Below, piece after piece: positions 1 through 7,886 of a stretch of 49,106 nucleotides of DNA (the first letter of the stretch is position 1; each line of letters opens with the position of its first letter). The notes under the pieces are model-generated. The model worked only from the letters and a program-made list of their open reading frames with translations. It was not told the DNA's origin and made no database searches. The position numbers were made by a program, and so were the translations under genes. Origin of the DNA: Rhizobium sp. Q54 (GTDB lineage: Bacteria > Pseudomonadota > Alphaproteobacteria > UBA828); NCBI GenBank assembly GCA_945892755.1, contig CAMDDO010000013.1, positions 1-49,106 of the forward strand, in the 5' to 3' direction.

Positions 1-323
1 CGCGGCAGCCGCTTCGCCTCGAGACCGAAGGCGACATTCTCGAACACCGACATGTGGGGGAACAGCGCGTAGTTCTGGAACACCGTGTTGACGTCGCGTT
101 CATAGGGCGGCAGGTGCCCGACGTCGTGCCCATCGAGGAGGATGTGGCCGGCGCTCGGCTGCTCGAAGCCGCCGACCATGCGGAGCGTGGTTGTCTTGCC
201 GCAGCCCGACGGGCCAAGCAGCGTGAGAAAGGTGCCCTGCTCGACCTCGAATCCGATACCGTCGACGGCGGTGAATTCGCCGAAACGCTTGATCAGCCCC
301 TCGATGCGGAGAACCGCGCTCAT
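1..323 (-). CDS. ABC transporter ATP-binding protein, polyamine/PotA type (3' part beyond window)
   Basis: This is the nucleotide-binding subunit of an importer. It would energise uptake of the ligand held by the solute-binding protein encoded just upstream on the same strand. The first 107 codons are visible. They show an N-terminal beta strand typical of the family, a Walker A motif GPSGCGKTT near residues 37-45, and a Q-loop VFQNYALFPHM near residues 81-91. QNYALFPHM is characteristic of PotA/FbpC-type (spermidine/putrescine and Fe3+) ATPases. The ATG at 323 follows the stop of the binding-protein gene by 87 bases, so the two probably share a transcript. The signature motif, Walker B and any TOBE domain lie outside the window. 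Substrate is inferred from the neighbour only. Confidence 0.9.
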   Translation of the reverse strand, partial: MSAVLRIEGLIKRFGEFTAVDGIGFEVEQGTFLTLLGPSGCGKTTTLRMVGGFEQPSAGHILLDGHDVGHLPPYERDVNTVFQNYALFPHMSVFENVAFGLEAKRLP

Positions 324-410
324 GCGCAGACGACCGCTGCCCAGACTCTAGGCTTGACGCTTGGTTCGCTCATTGGGCATCGGCTCGAGCCGGCCGGCGA
401 ATAGGGCCGC

Positions 411-1547
411 TCAGGAAATCTTCACCTCTTCCCAGAGCTGGGTCCACTTGTCGTAGTTCGGGGGCAGTTTGCGATAGTTGAAGGTGTCGAAGATCTGGAC
501 CTGGTCGAGGAAGAGCACCTTCTTTTCGGCGTCGCTCAGCTTGTCGAGCCAGCCGTTGGTGGTGGAGGTCGTGTAGGGCGCGTCGCGATTGATCTTGAGG
601 CCGTAGTCCGGGCCGAGCGCGAAGTTGATCATCTCGTAGGCGGCGTTGGTGGCGGCCTCGTCGGCATCCTTCGAGATGCCGAGATTGTCGCTCCACCCCC
701 AGGGCCCTTCCTTCGGCAGCGCGAGCTCGACCTTGAGGCCCTCGGCGCGCAGCGCGTAGGCGGTTGGCACCCAGGTCTCGCCGATCACCACCTCGCCATT
801 GACGAAGAGATTGCGTGCGTCGGCCTCGGTCGCCCAATAGGTGCGCACGAGCTTCTTCTGGTCGATCAGCTTCTTCTTGATCTCTTCGAGCTGCGCGTCG
901 GTCCATGCGGAATAGCCGCCCTCCGAGGGCGTGCGGCCGTAGAGCACAAGGCCCGCCATGTTGATGGCATCGAGCGCATAGTCCTGGAAGGTGATCTTGC
1001 CCTTGTACTTCTCGTCGAACAGCGCGGCCCACGACGTCGGCGGTTCGACCAAGTCGGAGCGGTAGGCGATCGTGTCGATGCCGAAGATGTGGACGATGAA
1101 GTAGGTCTGCCCATCGGGCCCGACGCACCATTCGGGCTTTTTCAGGTTGGGAAACAGCATGCTCGCGTTCGGGATGCGACTGTAATCGAGCGGCTTTACC
1201 AGCCCGTCCTTGATGTAGAGCGGCGTCGAGGCATTCTCGGTGTCGAACACGTCCCAGTCGCGCGTGCCACCGGCCTTCAGCATCGCGTATTGCTGATCGT
1301 TGCTGCTGATCGAGCCGACGCTGAGCTTGACGCCGGACTTCTCGGTGAAGCCCTCGAAATATTCCGGCTTGTAGTATGTGCCCCAGGTATACCAGCGCAG
1401 CTCCTTCGCCACGTCGGCGCCGAAGACCCGTTGCGCGCTCAGCGACAGCATCATGGAGGCGCTCGCTGCGGCGGCGCTGCCGACCAGGAAGCTGCGGCGG
1501 CTGAGACGATAAGGAAGCATGCCGACGGAACGATTTGACGTGGTCAC
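411..1547 (-). CDS. Extracellular solute-binding protein, PotD/PotF-like, Tat-exported
   Basis: Periplasmic ligand-binding subunit of a polyamine-type ABC importer, 378 aa from a GTG start at 1547. That start is preferred to the ATG at 1625 because GGAG lies a few bases upstream of the GTG and the extra 26 residues are Pro-rich with no signal character. A twin-arginine motif SRRSFLV (residues 16-22) is followed by an Ala/Ser-rich hydrophobic stretch ending in a likely AFG/AD-type cleavage region, so export in folded form by Tat is likely. The mature part begins LRWYTWGTYYKPEYFEGF, a usual opening for PotD-family proteins. Later features include the GVVIGETWVPTAYAL-like hinge region and a C-terminal KWTQLWEEVK helix. 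Ligand is uncertain: spermidine, putrescine or a related cation by family. Transcribed ahead of the ATPase gene. Confidence 0.9.
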   Translation of the reverse strand: MTTSNRSVGMLPYRLSRRSFLVGSAAAASASMMLSLSAQRVFGADVAKELRWYTWGTYYKPEYFEGFTEKSGVKLSVGSISSNDQQYAMLKAGGTRDWDVFDTENASTPLYIKDGLVKPLDYSRIPNASMLFPNLKKPEWCVGPDGQTYFIVHIFGIDTIAYRSDLVEPPTSWAALFDEKYKGKITFQDYALDAINMAGLVLYGRTPSEGGYSAWTDAQLEEIKKKLIDQKKLVRTYWATEADARNLFVNGEVVIGETWVPTAYALRAEGLKVELALPKEGPWGWSDNLGISKDADEAATNAAYEMINFALGPDYGLKINRDAPYTTSTTNGWLDKLSDAEKKVLFLDQVQIFDTFNYRKLPPNYDKWTQLWEEVKIS

Positions 1548-1673
1548 GGGCAAATCTCCTCTCCCTGTCGTCGGGCTCTGGCTTTTTTCTGGCATCGGGC
1601 CGGGCGGTGGCGGCGTGTCTGGCACGGCACCAGGGGCCGCAGCTTCTTGCGCTCGCTCCCCGACAATAAAAAT

Positions 1674-1702
1674 AGCGTAGCCCGTTAGGGCCGCGTTGGC
1701 AA
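1674..1702 (-). promoter_or_regulatory. Candidate sigma70 promoter for the solute-binding protein operon
   Basis: On the minus strand TTGCCA (1697-1702) is separated by 17 bases from TACGCT (1674-1679). This is a reasonable match to TTGACA-N17-TATAAT and lies about 127 bases upstream of the GTG start at 1547. It predicts a 5' leader of roughly 120 nt. Only the sequence match supports it. Confidence 0.45.
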
Positions 1703-1869
1703 GCGCGGCGCTCAGGCCTCAATCACCCGGCGGCCTCGGTGGGCAAGCCTGTAGACCCACACGAAGATCGTCGATCGCGCGGCCGAGTATCGAGGTCGAA
1801 TTGCGCGGCATCACCGAGGGCGCCGTCGAGAGTGCCTTGGCGAGCGTCGCCGGCGCCGCCATGACTGAA
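1703..1869. other. Intergenic stretch with no recognised gene
   Basis: Between the binding-protein promoter and the decayed fragment that follows, no reading frame resembles a known family and none has a convincing ribosome binding site. It may hold the 5' part of the decayed gene, since one forward frame stays open across it, but its translation is not recognisable. Confidence 0.4.
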
Positions 1870-2065
1870 GCGCCACGGCAGGTCGACAGCACCCTGGTCA
1901 AGGCGCTTGCGCGCGTTCCGCTGGCGGAAGCTACTCGAGACCGGCGCCTACGCCACGATCGATGAGATGGCCGCGGCGGAGAAGATCAACGCGTCCTACG
2001 TTTCCCGGGTGCTGCGGCTAACGCTGCTCGCGCCCGATATCGTTCGGGCAATCAGAATCGGTCAA
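1870..2065 (+). pseudogene. Frameshifted remnant of a recombinase/phage-associated helix-turn-helix-like protein
   Basis: Two forward frames together spell a segment that recurs in alphaproteobacterial proteins encoded beside site-specific recombinases. The first frame reads VDSTLVKALAR (from 1882). The second, from about 1907, continues AFRWRKLLETG, then IDEMAAAEKINASYVSRVLR and LTLLAPDIVRAI. The join falls in a GC-alternating run near 1912-1916, where two bases appear to be missing relative to an intact frame. The expected start, upstream beta-rich part and usual C-terminal tail are absent, and the sequence loses resemblance after about 2063, just before the next gene. Family recognition is from memory of this recurrent motif; no function is claimed. 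Its position on the 3' side of a tRNA gene fits a scar left by an integrated element. Confidence 0.6.
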
Positions 2066-2072
2066 GAGGTTT

Positions 2073-2498
2073 ATGCTGCCAATGCTCTTTATCATAATTA
2101 TACTCGTGTTGATATTTGCAGTCGTGGCCTGGATTCTGGCGGCCCGAAAGAATCGCTTCGGTTTTGGCTGGTTTCTACTGACGCTGCTGTTTGTCCCACT
2201 GATTCTAATTTTGCTTGCACTGCCCCCGCTCAAGGGGGCTCCCGCCGGAGCCGTTCGCGAAATAGGGCCGCCATCATCCCGCAGCCCTCGCCAACCAATC
2301 GAGCGAGTGCCGCCGCATTGGGACGAGCCACGCAAAGGCGGGTCGAGGGCTGCCGCAACAGGAGGCGGTCTAGCGGACAATCCGACCGGGAACATCGTTG
2401 CCGCACTTGAGCGGCTGAATAGCCTGCGTCAGTCGGGCGCGATCACCGCGGAAGAGTTCGAGCGGTTGAAGCGGAAAGCCATGGAGCGTAGCGCCTAG
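2073..2498 (+). CDS. Small membrane protein with C-terminal SHOCT domain
   Basis: A 141-residue protein of unknown role. Residues 2-24 form a very hydrophobic segment (Ile/Leu/Val-rich), followed by ARKNRFGFGWF and a second hydrophobic segment at about 35-52, so two membrane spans are likely. A Pro/Arg/Ser-rich linker (about 55-105) leads to a short C-terminal domain, IVAALERLNSLRQSGAITAEE and then FERLKRKAM. This matches the SHOCT pattern (short C-terminal domain, typically L..L..L...G.IT..EFE..K..LL). SHOCT is thought to mediate oligomerisation. The ATG at 2073 has AGAGG close upstream. The gene starts only about 10 bases after the decayed fragment and lies between it and tRNA-Arg, so it may have arrived with the same element. 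That is inference. Confidence 0.72.
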   Translation: MLPMLFIIIILVLIFAVVAWILAARKNRFGFGWFLLTLLFVPLILILLALPPLKGAPAGAVREIGPPSSRSPRQPIERVPPHWDEPRKGGSRAAATGGGLADNPTGNIVAALERLNSLRQSGAITAEEFERLKRKAMERSA

Positions 2499-2673
2499 GA
2501 GCCCCGATGGCGCGCGACCGCGCCGAGGCTACCGAGCTACTCCCGAGGCGGTCGCGCGTATCCTGAGCGACGGCAGGCGGCGCATGCATACGATTTTCAG
2601 CGCGGGTGTTACCCAGGCATTACCCCGGCCAAATCGGCGATTTGCCGGTTGTCCCGTAACCTATTGATAAAAT

Positions 2674-2750
2674 TGGCGCGCCCGGAGCGATTCGAACGCC
2701 CGACCCCCAGATTCGTAGTCTGGTGCTCTATCCAGCTGAGCTACGGGCGC
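2674..2750 (-). tRNA. tRNA-Arg (anticodon ACG), CCA encoded
   Basis: On the minus strand the sequence folds as a standard cloverleaf. The 7-bp acceptor stem is GCGCCCG with CGGGCGC. The D arm is GCTC/GAGC. The anticodon stem CCAGA/TCTGG carries loop CTACGAA, giving anticodon ACG. The T stem GGGCG/CGCTC (one G-U pair) carries loop TTCGAAT. The discriminator base is G and CCA is encoded at 2674-2676. The 3' end faces the region holding the decayed fragment and the SHOCT gene. Confidence 0.96.
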
Positions 2751-3013
2751 GCCGCGAGAAGCCACCGCAGCTTGCGCGCGATGGGGACTGCAACCTAAGC
2801 AAATCGCTCGTCGATCGCAAGGGTTCCGGCCAAACCGGGCGCGAGCGAGCGGTTCTCCCGCGCCGCGCCGCTGCTGGTCGGGTAGGCGCAACGGCGCGTC
2901 GATGCTAGACTTTCGACAATGAGACGTCAGCACCGCGCCGGAGGCGCCCTTTTGGCCGATGGTGGAGGGGCGCTGTCGGTTCGAACGCGCACGAGCACGA
3001 TCCAGTTTCTCCC
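2751..3013. other. Intergenic region between tRNA-Arg and the gamma-glutamyltransferase gene
   Basis: No gene is recognisable here. It must hold the promoter for tRNA-Arg (minus) and probably one for the gamma-glutamyltransferase gene (plus). I find no strong -35/-10 pair and no clear Shine-Dalgarno before the ATG at 3014. Confidence 0.4.
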
Positions 3014-4744
3014 ATGAAATTCCTCTCCTTAAGGCATATTTGCGCCGCCGCGCTGGCACTCGGCCTCGCGCTCGGACTGGTCTGGTCGGCCCATGCGGAT
3101 ATGCAGCGGGGCGCCCCGGTCCGCGCCACCCATGCCATGGTCGCGGCGGCCGACGAACGCGCGGTCGACGCCGCGCTCGACATCTTAAAGGCCGGGGGCA
3201 GCGCGGTTGACGCGGCGATCGCGGCTCAGCTCGTTCTTGGCTTGGTCGAGCCGCAATCATCCGGCATTGGCGGCGGCGGCTTCATGCTCCATTTCGATGC
3301 GGCGACCGGCACGATCGACAGTTATGACGGGCGCGAGACCGCGCCGGCCGCCGCGACGCCCGATCAATTCCTCACGCTCGACGAGCAGAAGCGCAAACGC
3401 AAGGATGTCGCACTCGGCGGGCTCTCGGTCGGCGTGCCGGGAATCTTCCGCCTGCTTGAGCTCGCTCACGCCAATCACGGCAGGCTGCCTTGGGCGCGCC
3501 TGTTCGAGCCCGCGATCGCGCCCGCCGATGCGGGTTTCACGATTTCGCCCCGGCTCGCCGAAGCGATCGCCAAGACCGAGGCGCTCGATACGTTCGATGA
3601 AACGCGCGCCTATTTCTTCCACGACGACGGCGAGCCGCGGCAGACCGGCGAGCGCATTCCCAACCCCGCTTATGCGGCGACGCTGCGGGAGGTGGCTGCC
3701 GCCGGCGCGACGGCGTTCTACACGGGGCCGATCGCGGCGGATATCGTCGCGGCGGTGCGCGGCGCCACGGTCAATCCCGGGCGCCTGGTCACGGAAGACC
3801 TCGCGCTCTATCAGGCCGTGCGCCGCCCGCCGCTTTGCGCCGACTATCGCGCGCACCTGATCTGCGGCATGGGGCCGCCGTCGTCCGGCGGCGTCGCCGT
3901 GCTTGAGACGCTGAAGCTCCTCGAGCGCTTCGACCTGGCAGCCTTGGCGCCGGGCTCGCTCGAAGCGGTGCACCTGATCAGTGAGGCGAGCCGGCTTGCC
4001 TTCGCCGACCGCGACCGCTATCTCGCCGATTCCGACTATGTCCCCGTTCCGCTCGAAGGCCTGTTCGAGCCGGATTACATCAAAGCGCGCAGCGAGCTGA
4101 TTCGGCCCGCTCGCTCGCTCGGCATCGTCGCGCCGGGGACGCCCAAAGGCTCCGGCATGCTGGCCGACACCGACGCGATCGTACCCGAGGGTGAATCGAC
4201 CAGTCACCTCGTGGTGGCGGACGAAGCCGGCAATGTCGTCAGCTTCACCTCCAGCATCGAGCGCGCCTTCGGCTCGCACCTGATGGTGCGCGGTTTCCTG
4301 CTGAACAACGAGCTGACCGACTTCAATCTCGATCCGAAGGGCGACGGCGCACCGGTCGCCAACCGCGTCGAGCCCGGCAAGCGCCCGCGTTCCTCGATGG
4401 CGCCGACGCTGGTCTTCGAGCCGGGCGGCGCGCTCAAGCACGCGCTCGGCTCGCCGGGCGGGCCGCGCATCATCGGCTACGTGGCGCAGACCTTGATCGC
4501 GCTGATCGATTGGCGCCTGAACGTCCAGGCCGCGATCGATTTGCCGCGCCACCTCAACCGCAACAAGGCGACGGAACTCGAAGCCGATACGCCGCTCGCC
4601 GATCTGTCCGATGGGTTGGTAGCGCTCGGTCATGAGGTCAAGATCGAGCCGATGAACAGCGGTCTACAAGCGATCGAGTTCGGGTCCGGGCGGCTCGAGG
4701 GCGGCGCCGATCCGCGCCGCGAAGGCATCGCGAGGGGCTATTGA
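3014..4744 (+). CDS. ggt: Gamma-glutamyltransferase (glutathione hydrolase)
   Basis: Periplasmic N-terminal nucleophile hydrolase, 576 aa, that cleaves or transfers the gamma-glutamyl group of glutathione and related peptides. A signal peptide (about residues 1-29, hydrophobic core AAALALGLALGLVW, ending AHAD) directs export. Family landmarks are GGSAVDAAIAAQLVLGLVEP early on, SSGIGGGGFML, YDGRETAP and GPPSSGGVAVLETL. The autoprocessing site falls in ESTSHLVV, where Thr396 (codon 4199-4201) would become the N-terminal nucleophile of the small subunit. The small subunit contains NNELTDF and a C-terminal GSPGGPRII loop. Length is usual for the family. Its stop overlaps the region just before the next gene's ATG at 4747, so the pair is probably co-transcribed. 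Confidence 0.96.
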   Translation: MKFLSLRHICAAALALGLALGLVWSAHADMQRGAPVRATHAMVAAADERAVDAALDILKAGGSAVDAAIAAQLVLGLVEPQSSGIGGGGFMLHFDAATGTIDSYDGRETAPAAATPDQFLTLDEQKRKRKDVALGGLSVGVPGIFRLLELAHANHGRLPWARLFEPAIAPADAGFTISPRLAEAIAKTEALDTFDETRAYFFHDDGEPRQTGERIPNPAYAATLREVAAAGATAFYTGPIAADIVAAVRGATVNPGRLVTEDLALYQAVRRPPLCADYRAHLICGMGPPSSGGVAVLETLKLLERFDLAALAPGSLEAVHLISEASRLAFADRDRYLADSDYVPVPLEGLFEPDYIKARSELIRPARSLGIVAPGTPKGSGMLADTDAIVPEGESTSHLVVADEAGNVVSFTSSIERAFGSHLMVRGFLLNNELTDFNLDPKGDGAPVANRVEPGKRPRSSMAPTLVFEPGGALKHALGSPGGPRIIGYVAQTLIALIDWRLNVQAAIDLPRHLNRNKATELEADTPLADLSDGLVALGHEVKIEPMNSGLQAIEFGSGRLEGGADPRREGIARGY

Positions 4745-4746
4745 TC

Positions 4747-6000
4747 ATGGCGACCACGTCAAGCGAAGCGGCGATCGCGAGTGGCGCACCCATGACGGCA
4801 AGCGCAACGATTGAGGCCGCGCGCCCGGTCGTTCGCCTATCGGTCGGGCGTAGCAAGCGGGTGCGCCTTGGCCACCCCTGGGTCTATTCCAACGAGATCG
4901 AGATGACCGAGGCGACCAAGCGCCTCGCGCCCGGCACCATCGCCGAGCTTGTCGACGCCGGGGACGAACGGCTTGGCGTCGTCACCTTCAATCCGCATTC
5001 TCTGATCGCCGCGCGGCTCATGAGTCGCGATCCCGGAGCCGCGATCGACGTCGGATTCGTCGAGGCGCGCCTGGCCGCGGCCCTCGCCTTGCGCGGCGCA
5101 CTCTACGAAACGCCGCATTACCGCCTGGTGCACGCCGAAGCCGACGGCCTGCCCGGCTTGATCGTCGATCGTTTCGGCGACGTCTTCGTCGTGCAGCTCA
5201 ACAACGCCGGCATGGATCGATTGAGCCGTGAAATCGCCGTCGCGCTCGAGACGCTGTTCAAGCCGCGCGCGGTCGTGCTGCGGCGCGATGGCGCGGTGCG
5301 CACGCTGGAAGGCCTGACCCGTGTTGAGCCCGAGCTGATCGGCACGCTCGATGGCCCGATCGAAACGATCGAGGGTGGAGTGCGCTTTCTCGCCGACCCG
5401 CTGCACGGTCAGAAGACCGGCTGGTATTTCGATCAGTGCGACAACCGCGAATTCGCGGCGCGGCTCGCGTCCGGCCGGCGGGTGCTCGACGCCTATTGTC
5501 ATACCGGCGGCTTCGCGCTGCGCGCGGCGGCTGCGGGTGCAAGCGGTGTCGTGGCGCTTGACAGTTCGGAGTCGGCGCTGGCGCTGGCGCGCCAAGCCGC
5601 CGTGCTGAACGGTCTTGAGGCGAGGGTCGAGTTCGAAGCGGGCGAAGCGTTTGGCGCACTCGCCGCGCAAGCGAAGGCCGGCGCGCGCTACGGCCTGGTG
5701 ATCGCCGATCCGCCCTCATTCGTGAAAAACAAGAAGGAGATCGCCCCGGCCCTGCGCGCCTATCGGAAGCTGACACGTCTATCAGCGACGTTGGTCGAGC
5801 CGGGCGGCTTTCTGGTCGTCGCGTCGTGCTCGCACCATGTCGAGACAATGGCATTCCTTACCGAGCTTCATGCCGGTTTGCGCGATGCCGGACGGGAGGG
5901 ACGATTGTTGCGCGTCGCCGGCGCCGGGCCCGATCACCCATCGCATACCGCGCTGCCCGAATCCGCCTACCTCAAATGCGCCGCGCTGGCGCTCGACTGA
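4747..6000 (+). CDS. Class I SAM-dependent rRNA (cytosine-C5) methyltransferase, RlmI-like
   Basis: Predicted 23S rRNA m5C methyltransferase of the RlmI/YccW family, 417 aa from ATG 4747; a TTG at 4741 is the only nearby alternative. An N-terminal PUA-like domain (about 20-90) contains RLGHPWVYSNEIE. A central EEHEE-like region contains YRLVHAEADGLPGLIVDRFGD. The C-terminal Rossmann domain has GQKTGWYFDQCDNR, the SAM-binding VLDAYCHTGGFALRAA, ALDSSESAL, the motif IV stretch IADPPSFVK, and the presumed catalytic Cys in VVASCSHHV. The gene sits 2 bases behind ggt, although no functional link is obvious. The specific rRNA position is inferred from the family. Confidence 0.88.
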   Translation: MATTSSEAAIASGAPMTASATIEAARPVVRLSVGRSKRVRLGHPWVYSNEIEMTEATKRLAPGTIAELVDAGDERLGVVTFNPHSLIAARLMSRDPGAAIDVGFVEARLAAALALRGALYETPHYRLVHAEADGLPGLIVDRFGDVFVVQLNNAGMDRLSREIAVALETLFKPRAVVLRRDGAVRTLEGLTRVEPELIGTLDGPIETIEGGVRFLADPLHGQKTGWYFDQCDNREFAARLASGRRVLDAYCHTGGFALRAAAAGASGVVALDSSESALALARQAAVLNGLEARVEFEAGEAFGALAAQAKAGARYGLVIADPPSFVKNKKEIAPALRAYRKLTRLSATLVEPGGFLVVASCSHHVETMAFLTELHAGLRDAGREGRLLRVAGAGPDHPSHTALPESAYLKCAALALD

Positions 6001-6002
6001 CT

Positions 6003-6317
6003 CTATTCCGAGAGGATCGAGCTGTAGACCAGGATGACGACGAGCAGCACCGAGAACACCACACCCGAGATGCTGCCGGCGAACAACATGTTTCCGATCG
6101 TACCAAGCTGACGGGCCTGACGATCGAGCTTGCGTCGATCCTTTGAGCGCTGCTCGCGCCCGATAACCAGCCGAACATAGAAGCCGCCGAAGCTGATCGG
6201 TATGTCGACCGGGTGGCTTTGCCACGACTGGGCACGCGGTCGCGGTTGGGCCGCTTTATCGTCGGGACCAGCGGCGACACCTACATGTGCGCCTGATTGA
6301 TCTACCAGATCCGACAT
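6003..6317 (-). CDS. Small conserved membrane protein of unknown function
   Basis: A 104-residue protein with a hydrophilic N-terminal half. Then comes IPISFGGFYVRLVIGREQRS, a basic region rich in Arg/Lys (about 55-70), and one strong membrane span near residues 78-99 close to the C-terminus. The start is well supported: AGGAGGTGAGCC precedes the ATG at 6317. The pattern of a PI-F-GG-YY-R motif, basic patch and C-terminal anchor occurs in short alphaproteobacterial hypothetical proteins, but I cannot name a family. It converges on the RlmI-like gene with 2 bases between the stops. It lies 62 bases downstream of the sensor-kinase gene on the same strand and so might be its co-transcribed partner. 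Confidence 0.75.
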   Translation of the reverse strand: MSDLVDQSGAHVGVAAGPDDKAAQPRPRAQSWQSHPVDIPISFGGFYVRLVIGREQRSKDRRKLDRQARQLGTIGNMLFAGSISGVVFSVLLVVILVYSSILSE

Positions 6318-6379
6318 GGCTCACCTCCTGTGAGCGTTCGGGGAGCAGGTAGAGTGGCATGGGAGCGGTTGCCAGGCCG

Positions 6380-7843
6380 TTAAGGTACGGCTTTATTTTC
6401 CGCCTTTCTTTCCGGCAAGGTGACGCGAAATACCGTGCCTTCCGGCCCGGTGCGCACCAGCCCGAACTCGCCGCCATGGCTCATCACGAGGTCCCGGGCG
6501 ATGACCAGCCCGAGCCCCGTGCCGCCGCTCCGCCCGGCGCTGCTAAAGGCTTCGAACAAGTGCTGCCGCGCCTCGCTGGGCAGACCCGGGCCGTTGTCGA
6601 TGACCTCGATAGTCAGGCCCTCGCCGACCGACGCGGCCCGCACCATGATCTCCGCTGCGCGGTTGGCGCCGCCCGCCGCCGCGTTCCTATTGGTCATCGC
6701 CTCGCCGGCGTTCTTGACCAAGTTGAACAGGACGCGGAACAGCGCGTCGCGGTCGGCTTCGACGCTGAGCGCTTCGGGCACCTCATTGCGCCAGGCGATG
6801 CGGCCCTCGCTCTGGATCAGGAGATCGGCCGCGACCTCCTCGACCAAGGGGCGAAGCGTGAAGCTCGTCAAATTGAGCCGCGCCGTACCCGCCCGCGTAA
6901 ACGCCAGCGTCTGGGTACACAGGTTGATCGCGCGGTCGAGCGCGGCGATCAGCGGTTGGGCCAGTCGCTGCACTTCAGGATCGCGCGCCAGCGCGAGGCG
7001 GTCGGTCAGCACCGCTGCGGTCGCCAACATATTGCGCAGATCGTGGTTGATCTTGCTGACCGCGCTGCCGACCGCCGCGAGCCGGGCCTGGCGCCTGAGC
7101 GACTGGCGCACTTCTTCCTGCATGTGCCGAAGCTCGCGCTGGGCGACGCCAATCTCGTCGCGCCGATTGCTGACCCGCACATCGGTCGCGGCGTTCTCGG
7201 GATCTTGTTGGAAGCCGACCAGGCTCAGCGTCAAGCGACGCATCGGGCGGACCAGCAGGAAATGAATGCTGAAATAGATCAGGCTCGCGGTAATCGCCGC
7301 CAGCACGAGCGACAGCACCAGAATTCGCACCGAATAATCGACCATCGAATCGCGCAGCGGCTCTGCGTCGACCACGATATCGACCAGCACCTCCTCGGCG
7401 TCCTTGGGCGAGCGCGCGAAGACGCGGATCGATTCCCAATCCCCATTCCAAAAGGTCGCGAACGCGTCGCCGATCAATCCAAAGATTCCGACGCGGTCCA
7501 AATCATAGGTCGCGCCGATCTCGTGCGGCATGGTCTCGGCCAGAATGAAGATGCGCACGCCAGCGCGCTTGAGCGAGATCGCACGCACGTCGGCATGACG
7601 GAGCAATTCATGACCGAGCATTTCGCTGACCATCGCATCGGGCACCGCCTCGACGGTGAGTGCGGCAAGCCGCGCCTTCTCGATCCGCTGCGCCAGATAA
7701 TCCTCACGATGGCGCGCGATCGAGGGCACATAGATCAGCACCTCGCCAACCAACACGAAGACGATGGTAAGGACCAGCAACCGGGCCGAAAGGCTACGGG
7801 TTGGCGGTGGCAGCTTGAGCGCTATTTTGGCCACGCTCTTCAT
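6380..7843 (-). CDS. Membrane sensor histidine kinase
   Basis: A 487-residue two-component sensor. The first membrane span is at about 20-42 and a second at about 170-195, framing a periplasmic sensor of about 125 residues. A HAMP-like linker starts at LLVRPMRRLTLSL. The dimerisation domain has phosphoacceptor motif AVSKINHDLRNML (His intact). The ATPase domain carries an N box NLVKNAGEAM, G1 box DNGPGL and G2 box GGTGLGLVIA. The INHDLRNML form is a variant H box seen in a distinct alphaproteobacterial group. No response regulator gene is adjacent, so the partner is encoded elsewhere. The ATG at 7843 has no clear Shine-Dalgarno. Signal and target are unknown. Confidence 0.93.
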   Translation of the reverse strand: MKSVAKIALKLPPPTRSLSARLLVLTIVFVLVGEVLIYVPSIARHREDYLAQRIEKARLAALTVEAVPDAMVSEMLGHELLRHADVRAISLKRAGVRIFILAETMPHEIGATYDLDRVGIFGLIGDAFATFWNGDWESIRVFARSPKDAEEVLVDIVVDAEPLRDSMVDYSVRILVLSLVLAAITASLIYFSIHFLLVRPMRRLTLSLVGFQQDPENAATDVRVSNRRDEIGVAQRELRHMQEEVRQSLRRQARLAAVGSAVSKINHDLRNMLATAAVLTDRLALARDPEVQRLAQPLIAALDRAINLCTQTLAFTRAGTARLNLTSFTLRPLVEEVAADLLIQSEGRIAWRNEVPEALSVEADRDALFRVLFNLVKNAGEAMTNRNAAAGGANRAAEIMVRAASVGEGLTIEVIDNGPGLPSEARQHLFEAFSSAGRSGGTGLGLVIARDLVMSHGGEFGLVRTGPEGTVFRVTLPERKAENKAVP

Positions 7844-7886
7844 CTAGCGGACAAGAAGGCGCCGCGCAACGCGAGCCGGCATGGCG

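Noticed and set aside
1628-1720. Search for a second copy of the tRNA-Arg 3' end as an attachment-site repeat
   Set aside because: No copy of the CGGGCGCG-CCA end or the TTCGAATC loop was found by eye near the far side of the remnant. The integration origin stays inferred.
370-1722. 450-residue minus-strand frame overlapping the solute-binding protein
   Set aside because: It lies in a different frame of the same strand, is Arg-rich and lacks motifs. The 411-1547 frame encodes the recognisable Tat-exported binding protein.
1907-2410. 167-residue TTG-start frame covering the decayed fragment and part of the SHOCT gene
   Set aside because: Only its first 50 or so residues resemble anything. 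The rest is a shadow of the SHOCT gene, so it is not a real full-length gene.
3257-4633. 458-residue minus-strand frame opposite ggt
   Set aside because: ggt is certain from its nucleophile motif and signal peptide; this frame is a compositional shadow.
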